A stretch of DNA of 64,000 nt, from NCBI GenBank assembly GCA_029962745.1, contig CM057154.1, positions 32,219,134 to 32,283,133 on the forward strand, read 5' to 3'. Under the pieces are notes generated by a model that was given only the letters and a program-made list of their open reading frames with translations, was not told the origin of the DNA and did not search any database. Both the position numbers and the translations under genes were made by a program. This document shows positions 1-13,144 of the stretch, one piece after another. Numbering within the stretch: position 1 is the stretch's first letter; each line of letters starts with the position of its first letter. The DNA is from Echinometra lucunter (lineage: Eukaryota > Echinodermata > Echinoidea > Camarodonta > Echinometridae).

Positions 1-2718
1 CATTCTCTCAAACAGGACTTCACATCAAACATTTTCAACATCACTAGATATAAAAGGTTACTTTAATGAACTAAATCTGCCTTTAAAAGCAAGAATAAAA
101 ATTTGATGTCACGATAAAGGTTGTTTCAAGTCACATCGATACATGTCATGATATTCGCTGAAAATTTCAAGACAGTGCAAGATATGAAATCTAACTGCAC
201 GAGGTATGATAAGGTTACACATTTATTGGTGACACGTTTGCTTTTTCATGAACACAAAGCGTTGTGTTCATGAACAAGATGTTATTTGCTGAGATTACCA
301 TTTTGAAACCATTTTGAGAAGAGTGAAAAACAAAACCCTTCTTGCTTTCAGAAAACAATGAAAGATACAAACATTGATTTTGGGGTTAACATTATGAATT
401 ATTATGGTAATTATCATATACTTACATAATGAATTATATAAGTTTGTTGCTGATTCTGCAAATCGATGAATCTCCTGAATAACTATGCATGTGCGTAACT
501 ACATGAAACCAGTGACAAATTTCATAGCAACCATTTTACACTTTCATTACCATACCCCCTTCTACAAAGAAACTCACGTTTCTAACCCGTTATTGATTGT
601 ATGCCACCTCACCCCTGCATCAAACACTTGTTCTGCATAACAGCATAGAGAGCTTGAGGCTGATGACATCATTGTGTGGTTGCAGTAAATGCCATAAGCT
701 GGTCTACAGAGAAACCATCTCAGAGTTTGAGCTCTGATTTCTGAGAAATGCCTGTCAGTGACCTACTGTGCAAGCCACTACTGCAGCAGGCTGAGAATAT
801 TATAAACAGGTTCTGATGACACTGTTTGTGACCTGATGAAATATTGTGAAGTAGGGTAGCCACAATTCTCTTTGTTCACTTCGGCCATGCCGTGCTAATG
901 GGGTAATCATTCTTTGAATTTGAAGGGTGAATAAAAATGACTCAGAATCTGAAGGCATTGAACTTGAATATCTATGAATACTAATGTTATCACCAGGATA
1001 GGATTGTGTAATGAACATAACTTTTATCATTAAAAAGCCTAAATGCCTTTAGAATTTTATAAAGGAAAAAAACTTTTTTGTCAGTTATCACATGTGCAAA
1101 ACTACATTAATAATGATCTCCTATCCAGGCCAATTGTAAGTTTTGATTGAATCAAAATTAGAAGTACATTTAGATCACATAAAATAGACTTCAAAACATG
1201 AATGATTTATCTAATCAAACGTATGGTTTGAAAGTATAACCTAAAAGTAAAAAAAAAATTTGCACCTAACAGAATCAGACAAATTCAGATGTATTTTTTT
1301 ACTTCTTCTACAAGTACAACACCATCATACCACCTTTAAAAACTAAATTGTCAAGATTCACCAGGAGTCTTTGTGATCCACCAAGATGAAAATAATCACT
1401 GAATGACATGGCAAAATTATCTCTACAACCCAGGAGCTTTACAACATGTATATCTACATGTATATGGTTGCACTTCCACCCTCCACACACACATAGGCCT
1501 TTATTCGACCTCTGTGTCCCTATCAAATAGTGGACATGGCTGAAGGGGTTCCCACGTGGTGGTCTTGGGTCATCTCATCTAGAGCAGGGGAATCAAATTA
1601 TTCCCCCAGCCCAAACACACTTGTCCTCATCAGGTCAACTTCAATGACTAGTCTAAGTACCAGACAGTTCAGTAGACCTATATTTTAGGGCAAGTTCAAG
1701 CTATCTTTTACATCACTAACCCAAGATGTAATATATTTATTTTTTTGCCTTTCATCTGTGTAATGTGCAACTTGAGGAAGAAGAAAATCAGAGCATTACA
1801 GAGCCAGTATCTTACTGATCACCTATAAAAGCAAAGAAACCTGATGAATACTTTTTGAAGACCTACAAAAAATTGCAAGGGCAAGTTATCCTTTTCTTTT
1901 TGGAGGTGTTCAGAGAGAAGAGAGGAAGGGGTGAGGTGATTTAACATGGTGGCTACAGTCATATTATTAGGATATCCCCACCCAAAAATACAATACTCAT
2001 CAGGTTAACTTCACCAGCCAGTTTTAGTACAGAACCTTCTCAAGCTCACCATCACATCCATTCTCCTCACCCATATGAAAGCCAGTGTCTTTTCACAAAG
2101 TCAGGCAATAGATACATGTTAGACATTCAGTTTTAGAGGCAACAAAACAAAACGAAACAAAAAATTAAACAAAACCATAACAAAACAAACTACCAGAAAA
2201 GTCAAGTATAACACAGGAAAAGAGATCTATTTAGGAAGCCCAGGAGTCCAGGACAGTTTTAAATACAAAGGAAATAGTTAACGTGATAATCCTAATTTTA
2301 AAGCAATTTGAGCTCTTGCAAATAGAAATGGAGGAATGAAAAATTAATCAAATTGTAAAAGGCAATTTAGAAAATCAATTACAATGTCTTCAAAGGAATC
2401 TCCATTTCTCATCATCAATGTAGCTGAATCAGGGATCAATGTAAGTAAACACAAACAAAATATTGTACTTCTTTCATTAACAAAAAAAAAAGAAAAGAAA
2501 AGAAAAAAAAAAAAGCCATTGTGAAATCCAAACAGATACTGTAAGTACGGCAATTTCAATTCAGTCCCTATTTGGACATTTCACTTTCATTTCTAATTTA
2601 GTGCACAGCGGTTAGTACACAGTAGGTCGTGATCCTATGCATACTTCACAAATAGGACAGTCACTTCCTTCACTGTCCAAAGCTTGAGATGATAGGGTAC
2701 AGTTATATGCAAAGCAGG
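1..2718. other. No recognisable gene; AT-rich DNA
   Basis: I see no coding exon with usable splice borders here. The few open frames are short, lack recognisable motifs and sit in AT-rich, low-complexity DNA such as the A-runs near 2480-2515. The stretch could be intergenic or intronic. Confidence 0.6.
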
Positions 2719-3214
2719 TTAAAGGCATTGGCTAACATTGTTATGATTTTAAAAAAATCTCATTTTGTTACTTAAAAATGGGATAAACATTAGGGTTATA
2801 GTGTAAAAATACCAGTGTGAAAGTTTCAGAGCATAATATCGACGGAAAGTATTTTTAAATATTAGAAATGTGAACCAATGTTTGAAAAATATACAAGGGT
2901 CGGTTGCATAGACCCAACGTAAGGAGTGCGCATGCGCACATGACTCAACGGACCGCACTGTGTGTGTTGACGTATCACGCGGCGGAAGGCAAGTAACGGT
3001 ATTTTTGAATTCGCGCAAACGGTCCTCTTAGTTCAGTGTCTCTCGAGACGAAAGCGAATAAAATCGCGGTTTGCGTCTAACTTACAGCTTTTCCTTCCAA
3101 ATTATGGTTGGTTTCAGGGTTTTTGAGTATAAATACAAGTACTCATACACATGTTTCATCTTAGTTTGAGAATTTTTTAAATCAGCTGCTCACAAAGTTA
3201 GCCAATGCCTTTAA
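2719..3214. mobile_element. TTAA-flanked MITE, family 1, copy A
   Basis: The element is bounded by TTAA on both sides (2719-2722 and 3211-3214). Its ends are an imperfect inverted pair, AGGCATTGGCTAAC on the left and the complement of GTTAGCCAATGCCT on the right. Its length of 496 bp matches the copies at 51099 (497), 56376 (496) and 9597 (495 after removing a nested insertion). The interior contains a GC-rich core around the palindrome GTGCGCATGCGCAC (near 2930). A TTAA target is typical of piggyBac-type transposition, but no transposase is present, so this would be a non-autonomous member. Open frames within it follow the repeat and are not genes. Confidence 0.85.
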
Positions 3215-3300
3215 GAGTCAGCTTGACCAGACAGCTTTCAAAGACTGACCAGAGCAAACACAGCCATCAGTTATATGCAAATGAGTTTTGCCTAGAAACA

Positions 3301-3346
3301 ACCTCTCCCAACACATTCATTGGGTTTGAATGGGTTGGGAGAGGTA
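3301..3346. repeat. Short hairpin
   Basis: ACCTCTCCCAAC at the left is mirrored by GTTGGGAGAGGT at the right, with a further imperfectly paired ACATTCA/TGAATG stretch inside. The whole can fold as one stem-loop. No target duplication was seen. Confidence 0.7.
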
Positions 3347-3748
3347 GGCTGGGTGTCCATTGAAATCAGACTGGCTAAGCCCATAAAAGCCAATCCATTC
3401 CCTTTGTCTAACAGAGGCTCAGTAACAATGTTCTTTGGAACATACTGAAGGCTATCAATAGGGGCACATAGTTGTTGGGAAGTTCCTGTTTAACAGTAAA
3501 TTCAATGAAAAGCCCTTACCAAAACAAAAACAAAAACAAAAACAAAAAAAAAATGAAAAGGTGACCAGAAGTGTATTCAAAATCATGAAAGTTCAAAGAA
3601 GATGATACAGTGATTGAATTTTTAAAAACATATTTTACAATTTCACATAAAGTTATTCCTTGTTAAAATTAATACTTTAAAGTTTTGATTTCTTCCTGTG
3701 TTTTTTGAGCTGGGTTCCAATATCTACCACTGGAATGAAATTTAAAAT

Positions 3749-3926
3749 CATTCCTTGGGCATCTCATAAAATCAACTTCTACTCTGACTTCACTTGGTAT
3801 CAGACTACCAGTTGAATATCTCCCATGAAAAGAAAAGCATTCCTATGGCATCTCATAAAATTAATTTATATTCTGACTTCACTTGGTATCGGATTACCAG
3901 TTGAATATCTCTCATGAAAAAAAAGC
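3749..3926 (+). repeat. Tandem duplication, about 89-bp unit
   Basis: Two adjacent copies (3749-3837 and 3838-3926) share the order CATTCCT, GGCATCTCATAAAAT, TCTGACTTCACTTGGTATC and CCAGTTGAATATCTC. They differ at roughly ten positions, so the duplication is not very recent. It has no coding potential. Confidence 0.85.
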
Positions 3927-4489
3927 TTTGACACCTACACATAACAGGCAAGAAACAAGCTACACTCTAAACCTTTATCTACTGTACATAGGCTTCAATG
4001 AAAATATATTTTCAGTTATCACAAAAACTGTCGACTGCAAATCAACTTTAAGCAATGCAATCCCCCTCTGAACTTTCCACTGAAATTTCAGTAATTTACA
4101 CTGAACATCAAATAATCAATCACCTTCCTTGTTGAAGAAACATCTATGATGCATAACATGCAACACTACCCCCTCTCTCTCTCCAAGGTGCTGTTGCCTG
4201 GAGTGCCAACCAATTATACAACCCACCAGATTATGTATTACTTATTATCATGCAAATGAGGATAAAAACTCCATGTCCTTCAGGAACCAGACACAGTCAA
4301 TAATCGGTCTGGAGAGATGTCCTAGCTGAGGCACATTCATGTTGTTTGAAAATGAGGAGGCTTATCCAACACTAGACACAATGGGGTAGAATAAGGGTGG
4401 TGAGCAGGTTACTAACAACCTTTCTCAATTGCATCTCCATAGTAGGCCTACAGATACACATCAAGCAAGTCTAGATTGGTAACAAGAGT

Positions 4490-4506
4490 GGGGGGGGGGG
4501 GGGGGG
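4490..4506 (+). repeat. G homopolymer, 17 bases
   Basis: An uninterrupted run of G on the plus strand, one of many in the window. Length is likely to vary between reads or individuals. Confidence 0.9.
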
Positions 4507-5933
4507 TTGTCACATATTACAAGACAAGACCTCATTTCAAACTGGGTTTAAAGGCTTGTTTGCTTAGAGAAAAGGCACAAGGAAATGAACAGAGCCAGAA
4601 ATAAAAAAAAAGGGAACAAAAAGCTCTCTTCAATCAATTACTCATCAACTCCAACCTGGATTTTCCCATGACTCACAAGTAAGAAATAAAAACAACTGGT
4701 CGAAAAAAATCAGAACACAGATCATGACCATACACACTGAAGGCAAATGAATGTTGTAGGTGTCATATTAACCCAATTATAGCCTAATTCTAGGTTAAAG
4801 TATCTGTGAATATCTGAAAGTGATAAAAATGTAACAATTCATTGAAACAAAGTTCTGAAGTTTGTAAAACCGAACTGAGCTACACTCAAAGATGTCAGTG
4901 GATAAAATATTTTATTGTTATACTGGTATAATAATAAGTGCAAATTAATCTAGCATTATTCCACCTATTTTACAATAATATTTAAGATCTTGTGAAAAGT
5001 GAAAGATAGGAGGAAATGGGGCTTTAAACCTACATCTCACAAATAAAAATCATTTACTGCCATCCATATTTATTTTTCACTTATAGCACTTAAATATGAA
5101 TGCAAGTAAACATAATGCTGTTTGCATCACAAATGGTGAAATAAAAAGGCTTAAAGAGAAAAAGAGATAGTAAAATACATGAAAATAAGGAAGGAAATGA
5201 GGAAATAAAGAAATAAGAATATGAGGTTAGTGACAGAAAAAGGAGGATGTCCCAACTGAATTCTTCCAAAATATTTTATGTAAGGTGATCACAAAAAAAA
5301 TGATAACAATAAATGATAAAAATGGACAAACCATCTCAATTCAACCATTATTAATTTTGAATGGGAGTTTTACCTTCTCTGTCAACAGGAAAATAAATCA
5401 AACAAAAATGAAACAAACAAAACAAAACAAGCAAAGGAATAAAAGGATATAAATCATTCAAAATCAAACAAGAAATCTTTCACATTGAAAGCAAGGATGT
5501 TGATCAATCAATTAATCTCCATAAGTATAGTCAATGATAAGTCAATGATATAGGCAAGGGTATGGTGATCTAGTTTCTCTCACGCCTATTGGCTCTAAGT
5601 CATGCATGCATGCAGAGAGGCCTTGCTGTAAGAAATGTGTACATGTTGGAGATGCTTTACCAAAGGTAGGGTGTGGTAAAATGAGGGCAGCATTCAAGGG
5701 AAAAATCATCTTCCTTTTTTTTTTTTTTTTGTTTCTTTTGGGGGATAAGTGTATCAGATCCTACAATGCTTTACTTCTGGAGATATGAACATTATCAGCA
5801 TATAGAATTACATGCAATTTGTTTTTCTTCTTGAAATTGAATGTCTGAGGTGAAATATTCTGGTGTGTTTCATTAATAAGTTAGTACGACATGTCACGAT
5901 TCAATATGTTGCTGACAGAACAACGCAGATAAG

Positions 5934-6071
5934 CCTGTGTCACACATCACTCCGGGGCCCATACGGTGAGTAAAAAACAGCCGTTTTGCCTATTTTCACA
6001 CAGAGCAATTTGTACGAACATGGGCAAAACGGCTGATTTTTACGGGCCCCGGAGTGATATGTGAAAGCCCC
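5934..6071. mobile_element. Hairpin MITE-like inverted repeat
   Basis: The left arm carries TCACTCCGGGGCCC and CAGCCGTTTTGCC. The right arm carries GGCAAAACGGCTG and GGGCCCCGGAGTGA, the same words complemented in reverse order. Outer arms (TGTGTCACACA against TATGTGAAAG) pair imperfectly. The arms make up nearly the whole 138 bp with a short loop. CAGAT lies on both flanks as a possible 5-bp target duplication, but I am not sure of the exact ends. Confidence 0.75.
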
Positions 6072-6096
6072 TATACAGATCAGAAAGTGAGGTCAC

Positions 6097-6472
6097 AATT
6101 TTGGGCAAACCCGGAGAAAAGGGGACCGGAACGCGCGCGCATGCTATTCGTACAGTGCAGTGATTGACAGAGACAGCCAAGGGTCAGGGTATGTGACAAG
6201 TCCATAATCGAGTTCAAAATGACTTTAAAATATCTTTAATCAGGCAATTATGTTCTAATATATTACATTGTCTTCTCGGCTTTCAGATTTTTGGTTATGT
6301 GATGAAAATCATTTTGATTTTGGCCAGAAATGTTGTCAAATTCACAAATGTTTCATCGCTGAATCTTGTGCAGATCCTCCCCGTCGCCGCTGCCACTGGG
6401 CTGCATTTGCTTGCACACAAGTAAATATGCCCGCGCGTTCCGGTCCCCTATTCTCCGGGTTTGCCCAATTTT
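6097..6472. mobile_element. Inverted-repeat element with 42-bp arms
   Basis: The left arm (about 6097-6138) contains TTTTGGGCAAACCCGGAG, GGGGACCGGAACGCGCG. The right arm (about 6432-6472) carries CGCGTTCCGGTCCCC and CTCCGGGTTTGCCCAA, its reverse complement with one or two differences. The interior of about 290 bp has no recognised coding content. It directly follows the hairpin at 5934, so the two may be nested or neighbouring insertions. Confidence 0.8.
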
Positions 6473-6780
6473 GGAACAGGAATCATGTAGTTATCATGTG
6501 TAATTATTGTGGAATAAGGAAAAGGTGACAAAATGAATTTTAAAAAGATAAGAAATAAAAAATACCAGCATGCCTCAATATGTACCACAAAATCTTTGCA
6601 TACTTGAATTTCCATTTCTAGAGTACAAGAATTAATCCATTCTAAAAGTATATAAAACGGCTCACATTATTGAATAATTCAAAATGAACTGCAAAATGAA
6701 CTGCAAAATTGATAACAATGATAATGGAATATAAACTTTAAACACAGTCTCACAGTAACCTTTCTTGGGGGGGGGGGGGG

Positions 6781-6840
6781 GTTCCAGATTGAAATTTAGG
6801 GTCTGTTTGTAATGAGCGCTATGTAAATTCTTTAGATTTG
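6781..6840 (+). repeat. Dispersed repeat shared with 12987-13047
   Basis: The segment shares the order AGATTGAAAT/GGATTGAAAT, TTAGGGTC, TTTGT, ATGAGC, CTATGTAA and TTTTAGATTTG with 12987-13047 in the same orientation. Both copies follow a G-rich stretch. This marks an unnamed dispersed repeat family. Confidence 0.7.
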
Positions 6841-8368
6841 GGGGGTTCAGACAAAGCTTTTGGAGTTTTGGAGGCCCAAGAGTCCTGCGCACCTGTTAGT
6901 GTCAAGCCCTGCTTTAAGTGAAAAGGTGAAGATATCCCTAAATGGTTTAATTTTATAAATTCAAGCATACTTTACCTGCTGGTTCAGTAAGATGAACCTA
7001 GTAGTCACCAGAGCAAAATATCTGCAAAAGTTCTCCATGCCACAGCCAACAGGTATACATGTACATCAAATGCCATGGTGTAAGTCACAAAACTACAAAT
7101 TTGTCCATGAAGTTACAGTCAAAACTCATTTACAGACAATTCATTTCCTACAGTTTTATGAACAATCCCTCAGTTTTCAGTAATTCAGGTTGCCATGTCC
7201 TCCCATATTGCACTGCTAACTGAGATACCATAAGTGTCCACTATCCTAATTGTGCGTGGCACTGCATAACTGCACAGTTTTGAATGGCGCGAAATTGACC
7301 GTTGGGTGGTGATATCAGAAGACATGTCCGCCCTTGCCTGCATAGCCCTATCTATCTTCCCGAAGCTCAATATACTATGCCATGCAATGCGTGCAGAAGG
7401 AGGGCTCAAAAGGAACATGAAATGTGTTATATGGCATGAATGTTACATAACAATGCATTGTATGTGCATTTTTCACACACACATGCACTAGCATCCAATA
7501 CATATGGAGGTGTACATTAATGTATACATTCACATAGGCATACACATCATGTCTGGGTTGAGTCTGTCTGACCCTGGGTAGCCTTGTCTTGTCTGGCTAG
7601 GCGAGGCAGAGTGGACAACTCCCCATGGCCAGCCTGATCAGTCTCGCTTGACCATTGGCACAATGCTTGGAAAGCCACGCTTGCGGAGGCCGCCATTTTG
7701 GATAGACAGTGGCTGCAAGGCGCGAAGCCAAAGCAAGCACAGCAACGTGAATGGTCAGTTGGTCAGATATGAATATTCATAGTGACGATGCACTATAAAC
7801 CAAGCTTTGCAACCACAACTACCTTCCCCACTGACATCTTTGCAAGGTATACTGCAAAGAACCAGTTCATTACCTTTGTTGTCTTGCAGCATTCATCCAT
7901 TATCTTATGATGTGGGAATTCTGATTAGCATTTGCTTATTACCATTACTATTCGGCAAGTTATGGAAGCATGAGAGATAGACACAATAAATTTAGTTGAG
8001 GGTTTGAATGATTTTACATTCCAGCTATCAATGTAAATACTCCTTTTTTTTTTCATTTCCTCTAAAAAGGATAGATATAAATACAGTCAATGTACAGCGA
8101 ATTCAGATGTAAGAAATGTTGTAAACGTATTACATATCTACGCAGTCCCAGGGAATAATTTTCCTGGTATCGCATCGCGATTCGCTCTGCATTTTCTATA
8201 TGTCTGTGACGCAAAATTACTTTTGTGTAGCAGGTTTTTTACGTAGGAATAAATAGAACTTTGTTTAAAGTATTTTCCCATCGACCAAAACTGCTAATCA
8301 AATTCGAGAAGTAAACTTATTCCCTGAGTCCCACTAACTGAGTTCTACAGCATCTGACTTACGGTATA

Positions 8369-8518
8369 ATTCACCTACATGTTTATCTGGTAATAGACCT
8401 AACATGACATTAGAACTTATGAACCATAGGAAAATGCAAGAAGATTCACCTACATGTATATCTGGTAATAGACCTAACATGACATTAGAACTTATGAACC
8501 ATATGAAAATGCAAGAAG
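8369..8518 (+). repeat. Tandem duplication, 75-bp unit
   Basis: Copies at 8369-8443 and 8444-8518 differ at about two positions (TTTATCTGG against TATATCTGG, CATAGG against CATATG). They are therefore recent. The unit is open on the minus strand, but that frame is not a recognised protein. Confidence 0.95.
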
Positions 8519-9596
8519 ATAGAGAGAAGCAAGTCACGTAGCTGTGTCCAACAATGGCCCCTGCAGTGTAAGTGTCGTCTCCATATAAACTCCAACATCT
8601 TCCAAGATACAGAAATGTAAACCTTCCTACACTAATCTCATAGTTCATGAAAGCCTTGCTGCTGACACAAAGAACAGGAAGATTAACTGTTTAAAACCCC
8701 CTGAGGGAGGAAAGATGTCCAGGTGTGACATATGAGACATCTGAGGTTAATGGATTACGATAATTGCAGCTTAACCTTGCTTTCATATATAGTTCACAGA
8801 GATAATAAAGCATGCAAAGTAGCAAGATAAAACCAAAACTTTCTCATTTCTCTTCTCTTTTTTTCACGGTTTGTCTGCAAATTGAGGGATAAGGGTAAAA
8901 TATGTTGGGTCAGTTTGGTACTTCCGGGTACCTGACTTTGGTGCTGATTGAATCTGCTACAATTGAATATCATGACATTAAAAGAAATATACTTAGTGCA
9001 CTTGATCATTCATTAACAATCTTTTCTTCTGTCGGCAAAGTAAACTGCTACATTGATTAGCAACAGATTTTTGAAAAATTCATATAGCCCTAATTACTGC
9101 ATAGTCCAAACCAAGAAGGCAGAGAATTTTTGTAACACAAGTACAGACATCAATATGCCTTCTACACTGACATCATACGTGTAGCCTATATGGTTCAGTC
9201 TTCTGGAAAAAATGTCATACTTTCCTAAAACTAAAAAAATCTTTCAAATATCATTCACTGCTATGTATGATTGATGTGTATGATACAACAGGAAGAATAA
9301 ACAGATACAGGTACTTTAGTGTTTTGGAATACCTTGCAGCATTGCATGACGGATGTATCATTCAACATGACTATACAAATAAATGGTGGGGGGGGGGGTA
9401 GAATAAGTATTACGTGTCATACATCATTCCTATTTAAAGAATGGCATGTCTGGAATATCCTCTACTCTCTGTTACTACATCCCTCATTTGCATCTACATT
9501 GCACCAATTTACCACACCTACACAGGTACTCATGGTCGCAACCATTATTTTCCTAAATGACAAGTGCCGTTCCCACTGTCTTGCAATGGCTCAACA

Positions 9597-11263
9597 TTAT
9601 AGGCATTGGTTAACATTGTTATAATTTTTTAAAAACTTGTTTTGCTACTTGAAAATGGGATAAACATAAGGGTTATAGTGTAAAAATACCAGTCTGAAAG
9701 TTTCAAGGAATAATATCCACAGGAAGTATTCTTAAATATTAAAAATGGGAACCAATGTTTGATAAACATTTAAGGGTCGGTTGCACGGACTAGACGTAAG
9801 GAGTGCGCATGCGCACATGGCTCACCAGACTGTACTGTGTGTATTGGCGTATCATGCAAAGGGAGGCAGATAACAGTCTTTTTGAATTCGAGCAAAACAG
9901 TCCTCTTATTTTATTGTCTCCAAGACCAAAATAATAAGATCGCGGTTTGCGTCTTACTAACAGTTTTTCATTCCAAATTATGGTTGGTTTCAGGTAGTGC
10001 TGTAACATCACGGTTATTTTCAATTCCGTTTAACGGGGAGTCAAAACCGAACGGTTTTCGGATAAACGAAAACATCACACCTTTGCCAAAGTTGCCGCCT
10101 ATTGAAAGTAGTGCTGTCAGCCAGTCCGGGATCGGGATTAAATCCCGGCAGCCTCAGGCCCCGAGACTGTTCCAGTATCAATCGACTGAGACCGTTTCCC
10201 GGCAGAAAAAATAAATAAACAACTTATTTATTTAGGTTGTAAACTTTAGTAATTGTACTTACAAAATACCGTGCGAGAGAGCTCATGTATAGATCTATTT
10301 GGCTTTCACTGCACTGCGATTGTATTGCACAATAATTCGCTGCGCCGTATTCATGTTTGTTTTCTACACATAGCTGAAGACACCAGCGAACGTACATTGT
10401 GTAACGGTCAACAAACGTTTTTCTAGTGCTGTGGTAACGGCACTACGAAATTGTTGCTTATTTCAGTTGTCAGTGAAAAGTTGCAAAGATGAAATCCCAT
10501 AGACTAGTACAGCATTTTCTCTCGCGGAACTATTCTTTTATACATGCTGAAGGTATCGATCATTTTTAATTCTCAATTTAAAGAGTATGTACTTTTGCTG
10601 CACATCGAAAGTACATGTACCGATAGGACATATCAATGATTAATGAGGCTATCTCTATGGGCGATTCCCGATCTTCAAATTGGCTTCAAAAGCTCTGCTC
10701 ATGGTACTTTTTTCGTGTTGGAGGGCGATCGCGAGCCAGTAAACAAGTGCGCGTTACGTTACTTACATCCGAGTGTATCGCTTGTGCAGGGGCAATGAGA
10801 GGCGCGCATACATGTTTGAAATACAGTACGGAGGTGCTGCATCACCCCCGTGCACGCCACGACGTACGAGTGACGTGAGGGACCAATCTTTCGGTGAGCT
10901 TATCAATGGTTAGCTGACATAGTTTAAGAACTTTGCATTAAGAAAGATCACTAGTAAAGACACAGCATCGTAAGTCTTGGAGTTGATTTATGATGACAAT
11001 TAAGTCAGAAAAACTTGAAATGTTACAAGTAGCTACACAAACAATGTGTAATCCCTGGCTGACAGTAAATCTCCGTTTATCCGAAACCGTCGAATTGAAA
11101 ACGGTTAGTGGCATGGGCGGTCGTTTACCGGATGGATAAACGTTTGACTACAGCACTAGTTTCAGGGGTTTTTTAGTACAAATACAAGTACTCATACATA
11201 TGTTTCATCTTAGTTTGAGAATTTTTTAAATCAGCTGCTCACAAAGTTAGCCAATGCCTTTAA
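9597..11263. mobile_element. TTAA-family MITE, copy B, split by a nested hAT
   Basis: This copy begins with AGGCATTGGTTAAC after TTAT (9597-9600, a decayed TTAA) and ends in GCCAATGCCT followed by TTAA at 11260-11263. It has the same orientation as copy A. The segment 9995-11158 is a foreign insertion. Taking it out with one 8-bp duplicate leaves 495 bp, the family length. The decayed left TTAA and scattered differences show this copy is older than its insert. Confidence 0.88.
9995..11158. mobile_element. hAT-like non-autonomous transposon nested in copy B
   Basis: The element starts TAGTGCTGTA and ends TACAGCACTA, a perfect 10-bp terminal inverted pair. Sub-terminal inverted words follow (CGGTTTTCGGATAAACG near the left end, CGTTTATCCGAAACCG near the right). 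It is flanked by a perfect 8-bp direct repeat GTTTCAGG (9987-9994 and 11159-11166). The undisturbed site GGTTTCAGGG is seen in copy A near 3110. An 8-bp duplication and TAG-type termini fit the hAT superfamily. The 1,164-bp interior has frames of at most 125 codons and no recognisable transposase, so it is presumably mobilised by another element. Confidence 0.88.
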
Positions 11264-13144
11264 CAATCCTCAGACATTCATGAGGGCCCCTCATATTTTA
11301 GATCTAAATACCCATTATTTCAAGTTTTGAACAACATGCAGATCCTACAATTTCAATACTAACCCCCTTCCTAAAAAGTTGGTACGCAGCCCTATTATAA
11401 TACCATTCTACATGTATTGAATAAAGAATGTGCTTCCTTTGTATTGTGCAAGTGCTCAAGAGGAAGACTGCCTACAGTCACTAACCCATCAAGTTCAAAT
11501 ATGAACTAAACACTACCTGAATGTAACCCTTAACCTAACTGCAATCTGAACTATAACCCACCATTTTATGATCAAAGTGAATATCAGATCACCAGCATTT
11601 TAGATTGCGGCAGCATGTGGCCATGGGAACAGACCAAAGTCTCTTTCCCCTTACCTAGCCTCAGTAGACAGTATGTATGGCACTCCTAGGCTGAGGTCAG
11701 TAGATAACTGGTCAGCCAGCCTTGAGGTGTCTGGAGCTGGACTGACCTGGTCAGACATACTATAGTCTTTACCATCAGACTCACAATAATTGTCCCGATT
11801 AAATCAATTGTGCAAAAGAAACAGAGATATGTTTTTAAAAAATCATTCAAATACACTAAGTTTTAAAACTCTTACTAGTAAAATTTCCACTAAAAAAAAA
11901 AAAGCAAGGCTAAACACTAACATATGCCTCATACATTTGAAACTCATATTTAAAATGCAGACCCCCATAAGTATAAAACTTTAAAAATGCACTCAAGCAT
12001 ACAGATGTAAAATATTCCAATCAACACTCCTACAAAAGGAAAGTGCATGATGCCTTCTGTAAGGGCTTAACTTAAGAAGATAGCACCAGATCACACTGAT
12101 GCCTGGTATAAAGCATAATCCATGCAACAGACTACTTGCACAGGGTCTAATGCCAAGCATGTGCTCTAAATAGCAAAAGTAGATCACACGAGAACCAAAC
12201 TCCCAAGACCCACAGACCCACCTTTTATTTTATTTTATTATTTTTTTTTTTTGAGAAATTGTTTACCAGCTTCATTTTCATGAGAAAAAAGAAATATGTA
12301 GCAAGGTGTTTTCAGTGTTGTTATGAGTGCCCTTGAAAACAAATCCAACAATGTTGATTTTATTTCAAAAAGAGCAGAAAACTATAGGAACACATCGGTA
12401 AAGGATTGAGAATTTGCGATAAGGGACAAGAAATATATCAATTTACCGTTTTCAAACAAAAGAAATTACACGAACTTTTTATCCTAAGAACTGATAAACT
12501 TTTACTTTCTTGGCTGCTGATGAAGAATTAAGAAAAAAAAAAAGAATTTGATACTAAGTAACATTCCCATTGTTTATCACATACATGTACATGTATCTCC
12601 AATTTTCATGCTTGTTCCACCTGACTTTATACCAAAGTGTATGCTTCCTCGAAACAGGCTCTGACAAATATGGAAAGATGTTAAATATGATCTTCTTACC
12701 CTCATTTAAATAAGGCTACAGATGTAAGCAATGAACTCCAGAGTCCAAATGTAAATTGGAGAGGCCTAAGATACATAAGTTATTAGTTACTAAGTTACAA
12801 TGGCGTACAAGAACGCATCTACATGTCTCTGCTTGTTGGTCTTGGGAGCTGCCAAAAACTGATCTGCGGATTATCATTTTTTGGAGGTGCTCCAAAGATG
12901 CCTCTCAAAATTCCAGTGTTAGCTCTAATGATGTTTACAATGAGCCAGAACTCCATTAACTGTTTTCATGGGGATCCGGACCGGGGGTCCGGATTGAAAT
13001 CTTAGGGTCCCTTTGTTATGAGCCCTATGTAATAATTTTTAGATTTGTAGATTTGTAGCATGTAGGATTTGCGGATTTTATTCAGTGTATATGCATTGCA
13101 AACTCTTCATTGAGTTTGCACATGTTGCTGCTATGAAGAATGCA
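11264..13144. other. No recognisable gene
   Basis: AT-rich sequence with no supported exon. It includes the second copy of the dispersed repeat (12987-13047), next to a small GGACC/GGTCC palindromic patch. Confidence 0.55.
12987..13047 (+). repeat. Dispersed repeat shared with 6781-6840
   Basis: Second copy of the approximately 60-bp unit described at 6781, same strand, roughly 75-80 percent identical by eye. It is preceded by GGACCGGGGGTCC, a short G/C-rich palindrome. Confidence 0.7.

Larger units (their letters stand above)
3215..5933. other. No recognisable gene; local repeats only
   Basis: No coding exon is supported here. The stretch has A-rich low complexity, including an (AAAAAC)n run near 3520-3550, a short hairpin, an 89-bp tandem duplication and a 17-base G run, listed separately where informative. 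Confidence 0.6.
6473..9596. other. No recognisable gene
   Basis: No exon is supported. The stretch has a G run at 6767-6781, a dispersed 60-bp repeat at 6781, a 75-bp tandem duplication at 8369 and a GC-richer patch near 7560-7740. That patch lacks a convincing frame. Confidence 0.55.
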
